From the NCBI GenBank assembly GCA_946902985.2, contig OX336388.2:1388756223-1388820222 (forward strand): DNA of 64,000 nt, written 5' to 3'. The notes beneath the pieces were generated by a model. That model saw only the letters and a program-made list of their open reading frames with translations, did no database searches and had not been told where the DNA came from. The stretch comes from Meconema thalassinum (Eukaryota > Arthropoda > Insecta > Orthoptera > Tettigoniidae). Within the stretch, counting starts at the first letter, position 1; every line of letters begins with the position of its first letter. A program made the translations under genes and the position numbers. Below are positions 1 to 11,415 of the stretch, in pieces.

Positions 1-124
1 ATTATTGAGTTATAGGCCATTTGGGTGATTCTTTTTTGGAGTAAAAAAGTTTGGTGACTATTGACATTTAGTAGCTATAGAAAAGATTCTCCGATATTGA
101 AGTAAAAGCTCTCGCATCTTCAAG

Positions 125-410
125 TAAGACCCGGTGGTGTAACGCACCAATGACCGTGATGGGGGGTCTACAGCAAGTCTGCAGATCGGAGGTTCGAATC
201 CTGGTGCTGACAGCGGCCATCCTGCGTGTGGTTTTTCTCACTCCCTCCTGACAAATGCCTTATTTCAAGTCCGGGGACACCTACCCTACTCCTAACCCTA
301 ATAATGACAGTAATAGTCACGACGGCTAACGCATTCCCAGTCGGCAACTAAGAATACGGCATGCGATTGATCATGTCACAGAGGCCAGTGTATACCCTGC
401 TTTTCGTCCA
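125..410 (+). repeat. tRNA-derived SINE copy
   Basis: A perfect Pol III B box (GGTTCGAATCC) lies near 190-203. It is preceded by a plausible A box region (GGTGGTGTAACGC) about 60 bases upstream and followed by a non-coding body with no ORF. This head-then-body arrangement is that of a tRNA-derived SINE. The right boundary is approximate, and no target-site duplication was found. Confidence 0.6.
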
Positions 411-433
411 GCAGTGGGTGATTTTAAGAGGGT

Positions 434-1300
434 CTATGTTTTTATTCTCCAAGACAAATAGTTACAACAATGTTGCCAATACACCTCTCTTATTATACAA
501 CAACCACTAGCCTCCCCTTCAGTCCACACAATTTGCACGTTCCTTGGTTTTCTATTTTGTTCGCTGTTTGAGAATCTTATAAAATTTATTTCATTACTAT
601 TTGTGAAAACTACTGCTTTACAGTCAACTTCATTCAATAATGTGGAAGTCTTCAGAAACAAACCGGAAAATTATGCGTTAGCAAATACTAAATTATATCT
701 ACAGTACTAGTTGATGCAAACGATACCCGACCGAGCGCCAATACAATGGTTCATTGCCCACCAATGATACTAGACCGACTAGCTACCAAGTACACGGGTT
801 AAATGTTGTAAGCCCCTAAATTAATTAACAACTGTAACGACAAATAGGCCTAATATTAACTGTTGAGTAAAACTACGAATGACACCGCAGTCGGGAAGCC
901 GAATCCTGCATTCCTGCCGGAGCTTCGTCAGGACCTGAAGTCATTTCTAAGTCGTAGATAAAGAGAGCAACTAATTTTATGTTTTACAGTACTGAGACGT
1001 TAAAGCGTATCACGAAAAGGCTTCATTCGCAAGGGAAAATATCTCTTCACGTCCAGAAAAATAAGTGCTTTGCAGATCAATAGGCTACCGTTCTTTGGAG
1101 TAAATGGTGTAGAAATATCCAATAATAATAGCCACTGCACCAGCTCAAAACAAAATTATTAATATTCGACAATACTTCATCTTAATTTTCTTCTGAATTA
1201 AGCAGAGTTCAAATATTTGATCTTAGGGAAATCTGCGTGGTTGCCTACACGCAATATATTAATTTCTCCATCGCTATGCTCACCACTGACGTTACTTATA
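434..1300. other. Non-coding stretch, nothing recognised
   Basis: No ORF longer than a chance reading frame, no repeat boundary and no RNA gene could be seen. The short minus-strand frame at 434-661 has no recognisable domain and is treated as chance. Confidence 0.5.
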
Positions 1301-1302
1301 GT

Positions 1303-1352
1303 TGTTTTAAGGGGCGGAACAGCCGGGTCATATCCCCCCCTACCACTGACGT
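1303..1352 (-). repeat. SINE C tail fragment
   Basis: The string GTTGTTTTAAGGGGCGGAAC, then a degenerate copy of GGTCATCTGCCCCT, matches the tail of the SINE copies at 9638-9970 and 40225-40282. Only the tail is present. Bases 1353-2390 hold nothing recognisable. Confidence 0.5.
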
Positions 1353-2392
1353 TCCATGAGAGGAATTGGAAAACAAAGTTGAGTGGTTCAGTGCCCTAGC
1401 TTAATTGTCATTTTTCTCCTGGTTAATTAAACACTCAGTACAGAAAAATACTGGAATGTTACCTTTGTTTCAGTCTTTGGATACATTTCCCAACTCCCAT
1501 ACCAATACGGTAGTAGGCCTAATATTCATTTTCAATAAATCCCTTCAGAAATGATTTGCGCACGAACCCACGTAGGCTACCTAGGATTGTTGATCGTATT
1601 GATTGAACCAGTAACAATAATAGCCTAATTATAATCTCGTTATATTTCGATGTACTGCACCTAAACATACAGATTATTCAAATGTTAGGATTGTTTTCTC
1701 AATTCAGTATACGAGAAGATGAACAATTTCGCATGCATTTCTTCTATCTACGTTTGACAACAGAATCATCCCACCCTTTCGCAAGATATTTAGCCAGCAA
1801 TAATATTTTGTTTCACATTGTGCGAAAGTGAATTACTAGGGGCAGATCACCTTGCTGTTCCGTAATAACTATAAAGTGAATTACTGTATGGACGCTACTT
1901 TAAAAATTTATTTCACTTACCTGCCTACACGGCATACGGTACGTCTAGCTAGGCGATATATTCATACCAGACACTATCACCTCTAAATTTCTAAGCTGGA
2001 CGTGACGCACCGAACGTGACACTCCTGTACTAGCTGACCAAACACACCAGGGCAGCCCAGGCTCTCGTGGTCTTGGCGAAATAAGTGAAGGGATGATAAA
2101 GTTACTTGAAGGATTAGTGCATACGCCGAATAAGCTAAATTTAGAATAATGGAATGCTCTTTCTGTCTTCAGGTATATTCTGAGAACAATACATAGCGAA
2201 GCCTCATCGCCTAAGTTGACCACTTTGAGACAGTTTTTCTTCCCCACAAGCGCTTTGTAAAGAAAAATATTGTCCACTTGACAGAATAAATTTTCAATCC
2301 TTGTAACATTGTTCACAGAGAGTTCATTGCATTCACTAAATAATTGCCAGTCAAGTCACATAAAGGCAATAATAAATCAATGCCCGATCGGG

Positions 2393-2490
2393 CCCATCCT
2401 CCTAGGACGCCGGGCCCCCCTGGGAGGGTCGGGCCCCGGGGCCCCAGCCCTGCCTGACCCCCCCCCCCCCCTCTCGTCGGGCCTGGCTGT
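2393..2490. other. GC-rich island with C14 run
   Basis: About 100 bases of almost pure G+C, with several GGGCCC and GGGGCC palindromic words and a run of about 14 C, stand out in AT-rich DNA. The style resembles a GC-rich transposon end, but no partner end was found. The ORF crossing it has no recognisable domain. Confidence 0.4.
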
Positions 2491-2732
2491 AGTACCGAAT
2501 ATTTAAAACGTTGGATATTGTAGTTGTCATTAAATTAATTACTCGTGATTATAAGCGTCTTAATAATGTGGTCTATAATTGTCTTCTACTCTATTTCTTC
2601 CTAAGGATTAATAAACAAATTTGCTTTCATCAAGGAAGAAACTTCATGTTGTGGTTGCTGTGCCCATCAGTTCAATTGATTTCATACGAACACGATTTTT
2701 CAGTCTGTGTTTACAGTTTTGCTGTTTAATTT

Positions 2733-3182
2733 AGGAGTTTGCAACATCGTGGTCATCAACTCATTTACTAGGGCGTGGAGCCTGCGTGTGCGTGTGTGTC
2801 ATTTACCAGATAACCTGTATAGTTTCGGAGTCTCCATTAGTGTGTGCGTGTAGAGTCGTAGCACAGGATATTTCAGTCGGTGTGTATTTTGTTGCCACAG
2901 GATTAAATCTGATTGCGTTCTAATATAGTACGCGGGGCAGGGATTCGGAAAGGGACAGTCGTAGCCTTTCCGGCATTGGCCTTGAGAAGAAGTGGAAAGC
3001 CATGGTAAACTATGGCTGAAATGGGAATCGAAGATACCACTTCTCAATTATCCTCACGAGGCTGTAATAATCACGTTTAGCCCTCAGGCAAGTATTTACT
3101 TTCTTGTCAGAGCCGGGAATCGAACCCAGAACCTTTGGAGGCAAGAGGCTCTACAGCTTACAGTTCTATCAACGAGACAGCT
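2733..3182 (-). repeat. SINE A copy, diverged
   Basis: This copy reads tail to head on the plus strand. It has a degenerate shared tail near 2735-2830, a middle block with the conserved GGAAAGCCATGGTAAAC-like segment near 2993, and a reversed tRNA-like head near 3110-3180 containing GAGCCGGGAATCGAACCC, whose complement carries the B box. It aligns in order with the copies at 22312-22563, 55247-55560 and 57850-58235. Old and diverged. Confidence 0.6.
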
Positions 3183-3283
3183 CCAGTGATGTCAGTTGCG
3201 GTACATGAAAAAATCATGTTCATTCCGCGGGGCGCTATTGTTGCTTTCTTTTGTATAATGTACTGGGACACAATCATTAGTCT

Positions 3284-3572
3284 TGGTTGGTTGGTTCCTT
3301 AGTTTAGGGGCTGCGACAACGCGGTCATGTAGCCCCGTGTACTTTGGGTGTGTGTAGAATCTGTCTGATAACCGGTGTTAATTGTGATGACTGTATTAGT
3401 GTGCGTATCTGTTTGTTTTTTTTAAATTCAAGTAGGGACTGCAACTTTGAATTTTCAAATAGTTCCTACTTTTGCCGCCAAACGCCACCGTCAACGACTA
3501 CTAGGCCTAGTTCAGAACTAGCTACTAGACGCCACCGCAGTCGGCTCTTGGCAACGAACGTAGCAACCTAAG
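3284..3572 (-). repeat. SINE B1, left part (split by BEL)
   Basis: This is the 3' part of a SINE B copy on the minus strand: tail (TTTAGGGGCTGCGACAACGC), body, then CAACCTAAG where the BEL/Pao LTR begins. The copy resumes at 9376 with CTAAGAGCGTTG, exactly as in the uninterrupted copy at 38183-38705. The SINE's own 12-bp duplication AATCATTAGTCT is visible at 3272-3283 and 9461-9472, so this copy was 5'-truncated (no tRNA head) when it inserted. Confidence 0.9.
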
Positions 3573-3750
3573 TGTTCTTTTAGTTGTAACTACACATTAT
3601 CTGGAACACTTTATTGAGATTCAAAGATTTCTAACCAACTTTTATTCACAAACAAATATGTTAACACCAATTCACAGAATAGTAAAACCAAAGAGTTTTG
3701 TACATAGGAACGAAACGTTACCAACCTTAACATTTACAATTTTCTCAACA
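3573..3750 (-). repeat. BEL/Pao 3' LTR
   Basis: A 178-bp terminal repeat beginning TGTTCTTTTAG and ending TTTCTCAACA. It is nearly identical to 9201-9375, apart from a 3-bp insertion near 3613 and one substitution near 3690 (TACATAGG versus TAAATAGG). The minus-strand polypurine tract GGTGGGAGTA lies directly inside at 3751-3760. Confidence 0.95.
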
Positions 3751-3854
3751 TACTCCCACCTAATTTACAATTTTCTCAAAATTGGAAATTATCAAAGTGT
3801 CAAACAGGTGTACAATGTATGTCAACTGAATTCCTTCTCCTCTGTAACATGAAA

Positions 3855-6215
3855 TCAAAGATCTAGTCTTTTAGGAGGGGCCACTTTTCTTCCTGCTCTT
3901 GTCCTCAATTCTTCAGGGGATTTGGACACATCCTTGTCATCATCGTCCATGAAGTGGGTTTTTTCTTGGTAACTCTCGGTGCAGGACTGGACCTCCAAGG
4001 GGTAGACTCTCTGTATAGGACGTACAACAGTACCACTGCTAGTCTTTAGTTGAACCACCCGGACTCTTCCATCTCGCCCTGGAATGAGCTGCTCAATTCT
4101 TGCCAAAGGCCAATCTATTCTCTTCCGATTGTCCGATCCTATTATAACCACCTCTCCAATTATAGGCTTTCTAGTTTCGCGCCGCTTGGTCCAGGTTAAC
4201 TGCCCCAGATATTCTGATCGGAAGCGTCTTCTTAGCTCTTCTCTCAGTCTTTGCAGATACCGAATTTTCCGAGTGATGCTTGCTGACTCAATGCAGTCCA
4301 GGTCAGGAACTCCTGTCTCTCGTACTTCTTGCAGTAGCATGGATGGGGTCAATGGAATAGGATCTCTATTATCTTCTGCCGTATAAGTCAATGGTCTTGC
4401 ATTAATCACTGCTTCACAGTCAATAAGTATGGTCTGAAGCTCATCCCAAGACAATGAAGCCTTCCCCAATGTCTTCCGTAAAATTTGCTTCACCAGGCTC
4501 ACCAATCGTTCCCAGAAGCCTCCCCACCACGACGCCGTAGGCGGATTGAACCTCCAAATTATGCGTTCTCCAGTGCTGTAGGTAACGATTTTCTCCCAGT
4601 CTAACCTTTCAAGAGCATTACACGTTCCTCGAAAATTTGTTCCATTATCACAGATGATCACTTTAGGTCGACCACGCCGTGCGATAAAACGCCTCAGTGC
4701 TCTTATGAATGCTTCAGTTGACAGAGACGGAACTAGTTCCAGATGTACAGCTCGGTAGCAAGCACAAGTGAATAGAGCAACCCATGTCTTCGATGAATCA
4801 CGAATATACAAGGGTCCTGCCAAATCTATTCCAATGACTTCAAATATGGCCGCATCGTTAACTCGAAGATCTGGCAAAGGAGGAGACTGAGTGTCTAAGT
4901 TTTTTGCTTGAAAACGTCGGCAAACAACACATCTCTTGACTGTTCCCTTCGCCAACTGGCGTCCTTTAAGGATCCAGAATCTCTCGCGTAACAAACCTAG
5001 GAGAGTTGCTGGACCGGGGTGATTGTTTTTACAATGTACTTCTTCTGCATACCTCTTGACCAACGGATGTTCGGAAGGTAGCACGGCTGGTAGTTTGAAC
5101 GGACCCTTATCCACACGTTCGACTATCCGTGTCTTGAGTCTAATTATGCCCTTTTGATCTTGGAATACTTCAAAGCTCTTAAGTCTCTGATCGTCTGGGA
5201 ATTCGAAGGACTCTTTTTGAATGAACAAAACAATTTTGTCTTCGGCTGTAGCCACCTCATTTGTCGATAACGGGCCACTTCTTTTAACTTCATTGCGTCG
5301 ACAGTTGTTGAGAAATCTGTAGATCCATCCCACCATCCGCACAATTTGTTCATATTTACTGAACCGGTGATACAGCCATGTCGTATTATGAGTGATGGCA
5401 ATAAGGTTATGTTCGTTTACCACTTCATAGCGTATAGAAGATTCAGGCCAGTTTTCTTCTCCTTCAACAAGCCACTTAGGCCCTTCCCACCATTTGGATT
5501 CGATTAGTTGTGCGACAGTACATCCTCTTGAGGGTAGGTCTGCGGGGTTCAAATCCCCTGGTATGTGTCTCCAGCTTCGTGCATCAGTGAGCTCCCTTAT
5601 CTCCTTCACTCGGTTCCTAACAAATACTGTCTTGTCTCCTTTGCCAAGAATCCAGGCTAGTACAGTACTTGAGTCGGTCCAACAATAAACAGCTACTTCT
5701 TTCCAACCTAGACTTTCTTGAACTGATTTCAGCAGACGCGCTCCAATAAGAGTTCCTAATAATTCCACTTGAGGGATGGTCAGGGGCTTAAGCGGTGTTA
5801 CTCTTGCTTTAGCTACTGCTAACCGAAGATGTGTCTCTCCCTGATAACTGCTCCTGATAAAGACAACAGCTGCATATGCGTTTTGACTTCCATCACAAAA
5901 TACGTGTAGTGAGATGTCCTCCTCATTGCCAAGGTGACGTATCGCCTCAATTTCTCTTAAGTGAGGCAAGTCCTTTAGCCACTTCTCCAACCGCCGTCGA
6001 GTATCTTTGTCGATAGGCTCGTCCCATCCCAACTTTCTGGTCCATAACTCTTGAATTAACAGTTTCAGCCTAATCGTTACTGGAATGGTTAGTCCAATCG
6101 GATCGAAAATGCGATGGATTATTGAAAGAATAGTCCTCTTCGTCAAATCTCCTATTTCACACGATCTCTCCCACAATCCATATTGATCTTCAGAGTATCG
6201 TCTTGGCGATTCCAC
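3855..6215 (-). pseudogene. BEL/Pao pol, RNase H-integrase half
   Basis: A 786-aa reading frame. Residues about 20-260 are the BEL-specific Peptidase_A17-like/RNase H region (TKRTILS...FDPIGL, then VFCDGSQ, VYCWTDSSTVL and a GDLNPADLPSRG segment). An HHCC integrase zinc finger follows (HCKNNHPG...CVVCRRF, about 375-435). The integrase core shows the catalytic triad D (GIDLAGP), D (CDNGTNF) and E (GGFWERLV), and a C-terminal DUF5641-like module (WPLARIEQLIPGRDG) follows. The frame is open to its stop at 3855. Its N-terminus is not a true start: it overlaps the upstream frame by 64 bp in a different register, and the two halves belong to one polyprotein. The break lies between RT and RNase H, where no BEL element is known to use programmed frameshifting, so an indel or an assembly error is the simplest cause. 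Confidence 0.92.
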
Positions 6216-9067
6216 CTAATGCCAAGCAGTGAAGACTCCTGAGAAGATCCGTCTCCGGTTGACTCCCATCCCCGAAGGTCGAACCCGGCCCTCGCCATGA
6301 TAGTCCTTGAAAGGTAAACGAATTCCTCAACTTCTTCTGCTCGATCGAGGCTTGTCACCAGATTGTCAACATAAAAATTGTTCTTCAATGATGATGCAAT
6401 TTTAGCCTCCTTTGGATCAGTTGATTCCATATATTTTTCCAGGTGGTAGCCAATTACTGCTCCAAGAAGAAACGGGCTACTGGTAACACCGAACACCACT
6501 CTGGCATGACGAAGGACTTGTAGGTCTTTCTCACTATTATTACCATACCACAGGAACTTCAGGTAGTCTCTCTCCTCTGGGTGTACACTTATCTGTAAAA
6601 ATGCCTTCTTGATATCAGCTGTGATGCCTATCTTTCGTTGCCGAAACCTCAAGAGTAGTTCGGGTATGATTTCAATAAGGTTAGGTCCTTCTTCAAGGCA
6701 GTCGTTCAGTGATGGCAAACCTCTCTCCTTCGCCGATGCGTCGAACACGGGACGCACTTTCGTAGTTGTACTATTTTCCTTCAGCACTGGACGGTGAGGA
6801 AGATAGTGTCCAGTAGATAGATCCCTCGCCATTTCCACAATGCCTTCTTTCACCCAATCTCGTAAAATAGTGTCATATTCTTCATAGAGACCAGGCTTTG
6901 CCTTTAATTTTCGGGTCATTCGAATCAATCTGCCTTCTGCAATCCCTCGATTGGTTGGAAGGTCTGGAGCATCTCTCCCCCATGGAAGACGTACCTCGTA
7001 TCTGCCATCTACAAAAGCAACCGTATTTTTGAAATACCTCAGTGCTGACATCCTCTTCTCCTCCTTTGTGGTGTTCTCTACAGGATCGGTTATCCCAATG
7101 GTCTCCATTTTCCACAGATCAGATACGGGTAGCTGAGTAATACTGAGTGCAGTGACTGCATTCGCAATACTTGCATGCTTCGCTAGCTCCTTTTTTCCCA
7201 CGGTGTCTACTACCTTCTTCTTCCCCGTTACCGTCCATCCTAAACAGGTTTCAATGGCTACCAGTCCAGAAGGTAGAGTCTTAATTTTACCTGTCCACAA
7301 CTTTCCCGCAATGTCAGAACCTATCAAGATGTCAATAGGAGCTACAGAATCTCTGCACATCGGAATGTGTTCTCTTAGTAATTCTTCCCTCACTTCTTTC
7401 CTGACTTCTACTGATGGAATCGTAGCTGTAATTGTCCTTTGGTCTAACGCTACGAAATTGCATGCAAAGTCGTTATTCAAGCTGAGTAAGTGCACCTTGT
7501 AACATCGGTGCTTAACTACCCCTGTTGGCTTACCACCAAAAAGAGAGTGGATAATGCTCTCTTCCCCAATCGGAGAGTAGTTCATTTCTTCAGCCAAACT
7601 ACTAGAAATATACGAACGTTGGGATCCACTGTCTATCAGTAACCTGGCCTTCCTGATTTTGTCACCATTCTTAACGTAAACTAACAGAGTCTGGAGATAG
7701 ACCTCCGTTTGAGAGCTAACTGACAAATTGCTGTCAATAGATGAAGTATTAAACAAGGAAACCTCTTCTCTTTTGATCTCAGAATTCTTCCCCTCAACAC
7801 AACCTTTCTCTTCTGCTTGATACTTCTGAACAGCTGGACATAATAATGGTACATGTCGTCCACGACAAATAACACATCGTGCTCGACACTGCTGTGCAGA
7901 ATGGCCTGCTTTGGTACAAGAAAAACAGCGCTTATCTTTATACAGAACATCTTTTCGGTTTTCAAGGGAAATTTTTTGTGCTTGGAGACATTCTGTGGAA
8001 CAATGATTCACCCCTTTACAAAATACACACTTCTGAGTGTCAGATTCAATGCTCAGACTGGCAAGATCGATCGCAGAAGCAAAATTAACTTTGTCCATAT
8101 CATGCGATTTTCCTGGACTCTTAGCCTGGTTGTAGGAAAGGGACTGATTATTTGCCATTGCAACTCTCTCCTCCCCTTCTACTTCTCTCTTCAAAAACAA
8201 CATTAAATTATCCATCTGTTCCTTCAGTGTCCTATTGGGTTCATTGGAACGTTGCCACACCTTCAGTATGTCTGCGGGCAGACACGATTCTATTAGCGGA
8301 AACAATAATGCGGCATAATTATTCGAGAACACATTTAATGACTCTAGTGCCCGTAATTGAGTTTCTAGTTTGTCATACAAAATGCTGATCTTGACCGTCT
8401 TCCTTTCCATAACTAAACTCAGTAGTTCCCGTACATAATACTCGATAAGGAGATCATTACGTCCAAATCTGTGCTTAAGTGTTTGAATGGCCTTTCCGTA
8501 ATTTTCGCCTGAGGGAGGGAAACTCACAACAACCGCGCGTGCTCGAGAGTTCTCTTTCGTGGCTTGAATCAAGTACTGAAATTTTTCCTCCTTACTTAAC
8601 GACTGACACTCGTCAATTTGTGAGAACTGTGACCAGAATGAGATCCAACCGGCTATTTCCCCGTCATACTTATTCAATTCTAATTTCGGTAGGCGAAGAG
8701 ATATTTCGTTTCCCGAACGATCGCCAACACAACTAGATGAAGTATGAGCAGCGCTATTCCTTGTTATCAGATCAGAGGCCTTACCTTTAATGCTGTGGTA
8801 ACGTAAGGTATACTCCTCTGCTTTCTCCATTTCCGCCATCAGTACTTCTTCGATCTCCTCTTCCTTTGTTTCAGCACAGATGTTTTCACAAATCTGACTG
8901 TCCAGCTCCGATAACTCGTGTCTTCTTTCTTCGAGCACTAATAAACGCGCACTTATTAATTGTAAATCTGCATCTCTCTGCGTCAGTAGTTCGTCTAAAG
9001 CACTGCAAGCTTTCGTGAACAATGTGCGGATAACCGCTCTCCTCTTAGTTATTTGTGTACCCGCCAT
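6152..9067 (-). pseudogene. BEL/Pao gag-protease-RT half
   Basis: A 971-aa reading frame starting at an ATG shortly inside the 5' LTR and primer site. Residues 20-100 are a glutamate-rich predicted coiled coil. About 120-300 match the DUF1759 gag fold (KYDGEIAGWISFWSQF). Cysteine motifs include CFSCTKAGHSAQQC (about 381-394) and a following CVIC...C cluster. The aspartic protease signature LLIDSGSQRSY is near 477-487. RT spans about 720-971, with VRPVFDAS, ITADIKKAFLQI and the active-site block FYVDNLV. The usual second aspartate of YVDD is N here; I believe YVDN occurs in some BEL/Pao lineages, so it need not be inactivating. The frame ends at 6152, just past the RT, where the register changes. 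Confidence 0.92.
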
Positions 9068-9182
9068 AATTACGGGCTACGGATGTAAACAACAGGATAC
9101 GGTATACTGGATTATACAGGCACAGTTATACTCGCTACTATCAAATTGTAATTCAACAAAGTTTATACACGCTTGTTAAAGT

Positions 9183-9198
9183 CCTGTCACGGTCGCCA
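9183..9198 (-). other. BEL primer-binding site
   Basis: Two bases inside the 5' LTR, the minus strand reads TGGCGACCGTGACAGG. It is complementary to a tRNA 3' end in CCA and resembles the 3' end of insect tRNA-Arg, the primer I recall for several insect LTR families. The tRNA assignment is from memory. Confidence 0.7.
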
Positions 9199-9200
9199 TA

Positions 9201-9375
9201 TGTTCTTTTAGTTGTAACTACACATTATCTGGAACACTTTGAGATTCAAAGATTTCTAACCAACTTTTATTCACAAACAAATATGTTAACACCAATTCAC
9301 AGAATAGTAAAACCAAAGAGTTTTGTAAATAGGAACGAAACGTTACCAACCTTAACATTTACAATTTTCTCAACA
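9201..9375 (-). repeat. BEL/Pao 5' LTR
   Basis: A 175-bp copy of the LTR at 3573-3750 in the same orientation. It is flanked on the outer side by the CTAAG target duplication (9376-9380). Confidence 0.95.
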
Positions 9376-9460
9376 CTAAGAGCGTTGTTTACATTCTTAA
9401 CCTATCCAATTTAGTTTCACACAGGTGTAATTAGTGGAAAGATCTTTAACATGCCATAAA
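9376..9460 (-). repeat. SINE B1, right part (split by BEL)
   Basis: Continuation of the SINE at 3284-3572 after the BEL insertion: CTAAGAGCGTTGTTTACATT, then the block TTTCACACAGGTG and CTTTAACATGCCATAAA. It ends at the 12-bp target duplication 9461-9472. The tRNA-like head seen in full copies is missing. Confidence 0.9.
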
Positions 9461-9637
9461 AATCATTAGTCTGTCTGATAATTCGCATTGTGATTGTGGC
9501 GTCTCTACTGGAATATTAATCTATCCGAATTTGTAATTGGGTACAATCTGCCGAGAGACCTCCGTCAGGAGATTTACTGCCGTCTTAATCATTCCATTAA
9601 TCCATTCCCAATCAAATCTCGGCGCCTACTCTCTCTA

Positions 9638-9970
9638 AAATCGATGATGATGATGATGATTATAATTGTTGTTTTAAGGGGCCTAACATCTATGTTATCG
9701 GCCCCTAATGGTCTGGGTGAGAGCGAAAATGACAATGAAATGGAAACCAGAACGAAAATTAAGTGAGACGGAAAAACTTACAAAAAAGGAACTCAGAATG
9801 AAACTACTCACAAAATGGAGAGCGGTAATACTAAAAAAGAAGACTGAGAGGAGCCCAGCACAAGTAAGTGGAATCAATGCCGGACTCAGCTGGGGTCCCG
9901 TGGTCGCCAACCTACGTCCCAATAGATGTGAGCCCTTGGTGCGGGGGTCTCTAAAACCACAACAGTTATA
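9638..9970 (-). repeat. SINE C copy with (GAT)n end
   Basis: A GAT microsatellite near 9644-9660 leads into TTGTTGTTTTAAGGGGCC and a short palindromic CCTAACATC...ATCGGCCCC segment. A 250-base body follows and ends in GGGGTCCCGTGGTCGCCAAC and a serine/threonine-codon-poor tail. The last 70 bases recur reversed at 58752-58925. On the minus strand the (ATC)n would be the 3' tail. Confidence 0.6.
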
Positions 9971-9972
9971 AG

Positions 9973-10286
9973 ATCACGCTACACCTTCATTTCATTTTCC
10001 TCGTGTGGAGTTTCCTCTGTGTCCAATACCCTGGCCTGCTTCCGTTGATCTTCTGTGCAGGCTCTTCCAATCTTCTGATTTCTTTCTGCGGCTGGAACCC
10101 CTACTAAATTTCTCACGGTGTTCTGAAATGTAATTCTGTCTAACAATTGTACATCTGAGATGTTAACCGTTTCATATCCTTAAGATTCCTTAATCCTTGC
10201 TCTTTTTTCTCCAGAAGTAACAAAATAATTGTTATGGAAGTTTATTGTCGTTCAATCTGTACTGATGTCCCAGGAACGTCGGTTAC
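9973..10286. other. Non-coding stretch, nothing recognised
   Basis: About 310 bases with no ORF or repeat boundary that I can identify. Confidence 0.4.
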
Positions 10287-10698
10287 ATCTCAAAACTCAC
10301 GAGTCTCAAAACTCCAGATCTAAATATAGTAACAAATAGTGTCAAAACTCATGACTACAAACTAGTAGTTGAATTAACATTCTAATTAGTCTCAAAACTC
10401 ACGACTTCCGAGAGCACGTGCCTGCGATGACCGCGGTGACTCGCACTGCCCTTCAACCCATGTTTGTCCACCCAGTTTTAGAATGGGATTTCCTTTGTAT
10501 TGTTTTTAACAGGAATTATCAACCTACCACAGACCAAATTCTCCAACTATAGCACTGATTTTTACTCAGTCGTTCTGCTTGGTGTCTTCAAGCAGGCATT
10601 AAAATCTTCTCTGGAATCATGGAGGTCGTTATTATGTGTTTGGAAACAAAGCGACAGTCAATAGCCATTAGCAAAACAATTGAAAGCGAAAGGTGCCT

Positions 10699-10917
10699 AT
10701 AGTAAAGCCATCATTACTTCCGACTTGACGTTTCAGTGTTACCCTAGAGTTACCTAGCGGCCAGAAGGAAAAATCACTTTAATTAGCCAATCACAGGCAG
10801 CCATTCAAATCGATATATCACGACAAATTGAGTTTCGTTCACGATGTCGCGGTTTAGCGAACGAAACTCTAACCTAGCACTATAACGTCAAGTCGGAAGT
10901 AATTATGGCTTTACTAT
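10699..10917. mobile_element. MITE with 34-bp terminal inverted repeats
   Basis: The left end, ATAGTAAAGCCATCATTACT and on through CGACTTGACGTT (10699-10732), is repeated inverted at the right end (10884-10917) with one mismatch. The interior holds a second perfect 11-bp hairpin, GAGTTTCGTTC...GAACGAAACTC, near 10830-10870. There is no ORF. A TA dinucleotide at each end would fit a Tc1/mariner-type MITE. Confidence 0.85.
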
Positions 10918-10971
10918 CGTAAGCACATGGAATGCTCATATCCGCCAATCCTACCAAGTTACTGAAGTGTC

Positions 10972-11310
10972 ACCGGGTGAGTTAGCCGAGGTCGTTACGG
11001 CATGACTAATGGCAGTCGCTCACATCCGGGAGGCGAGGAGGTTTGAATCCCCCCGCCGGCAACCTTGAAGATGGTCTTCTGTGGTTTCCCATCTTCCTTC
11101 CAGGCAAATGCCGGGGTTGGTCCCTAACTATAGGCCACAGCCGCTACCTTCCAACTACTCGCCCTTCCCTTCCAACTTTCCTCCCCAACGGTACTTGTAG
11201 CTCACCCATTGGGTGTCCGTCTCGAAGCAGCTACAAAACTGGCGAGCCGAACATGTCCTCGGACACTCCCGGCACTAAAAAAAAAGGCCATACAAAAACA
11301 CCCACCACAC
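10972..11310 (+). repeat. SINE E copy 1
   Basis: A tRNA-like head (GGGTGAGTTAGCCGAGGT...GAGGTTTGAATCC, class II Leu/Ser style) is followed by a conserved body and an A-rich end. An 11-bp target duplication ACTGAAGTGTC flanks it at 10961-10971 and 11311-11321. It is nearly identical to the copy at 21142-21477. The 90-aa frame inside it is not a gene. Confidence 0.9.
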
Positions 11311-11377
11311 ACTGAAGTGTCTATTGTGTTGGTCCCGTACCGAAACAAATGACTAGCTGCTTATTCGACAATAATTA

Positions 11378-11378
<1 letters not shown>

Positions 11379-11413
<35 letters not shown>
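11379..11413. repeat. (AAT)n microsatellite
   Basis: About twelve AAT units lie directly against the 3' end of the reversed SINE D copy. They are probably its expanded tail. Confidence 0.9.

Positions 11414-11415
<2 letters not shown>

Larger units (their letters stand above)
3573..9375 (-). mobile_element. BEL/Pao LTR retrotransposon, near-complete
   Basis: A 5803-bp element on the minus strand with short LTRs of 178 and 175 bp, TG...CA ends and a 5-bp target duplication CTAAG (3568-3572 and 9376-9380). Inside lie a primer-binding site, gag-protease-RT and RNase H-integrase reading frames, and a polypurine tract. The LTRs differ by one substitution and one 3-bp indel, so the insertion is young. 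The coding region is split by a single frame change near 6150-6215, so this copy probably cannot make a full polyprotein. Domain order and content (DUF1759-type gag, DUF1758-type protease, RT, Peptidase_A17-type segment, integrase, DUF5641-type tail) are diagnostic of BEL/Pao. Confidence 0.95.

Noticed and set aside
1945..2316. A 123-aa minus-strand ORF.
   Set aside because: No recognisable domain, no promoter or polyadenylation signal and typical flank composition. Treated as chance.
6152..6215. Programmed -1 frameshift for BEL pol.
   Set aside because: The overlap lies between RT and RNase H rather than between gag and pol, and no convincing slippery heptamer plus structure was seen. A simple indel explains it.
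4084..9060. Plus-strand ORFs of 60-117 aa opposite the BEL coding region.
   Set aside because: Antisense shadows of the gag-pol frames without domains.
11043..11315. A 90-aa ORF starting MNPPAGNLEDG.
   Set aside because: Lies wholly inside SINE E and recurs as a partial frame in the second copy.
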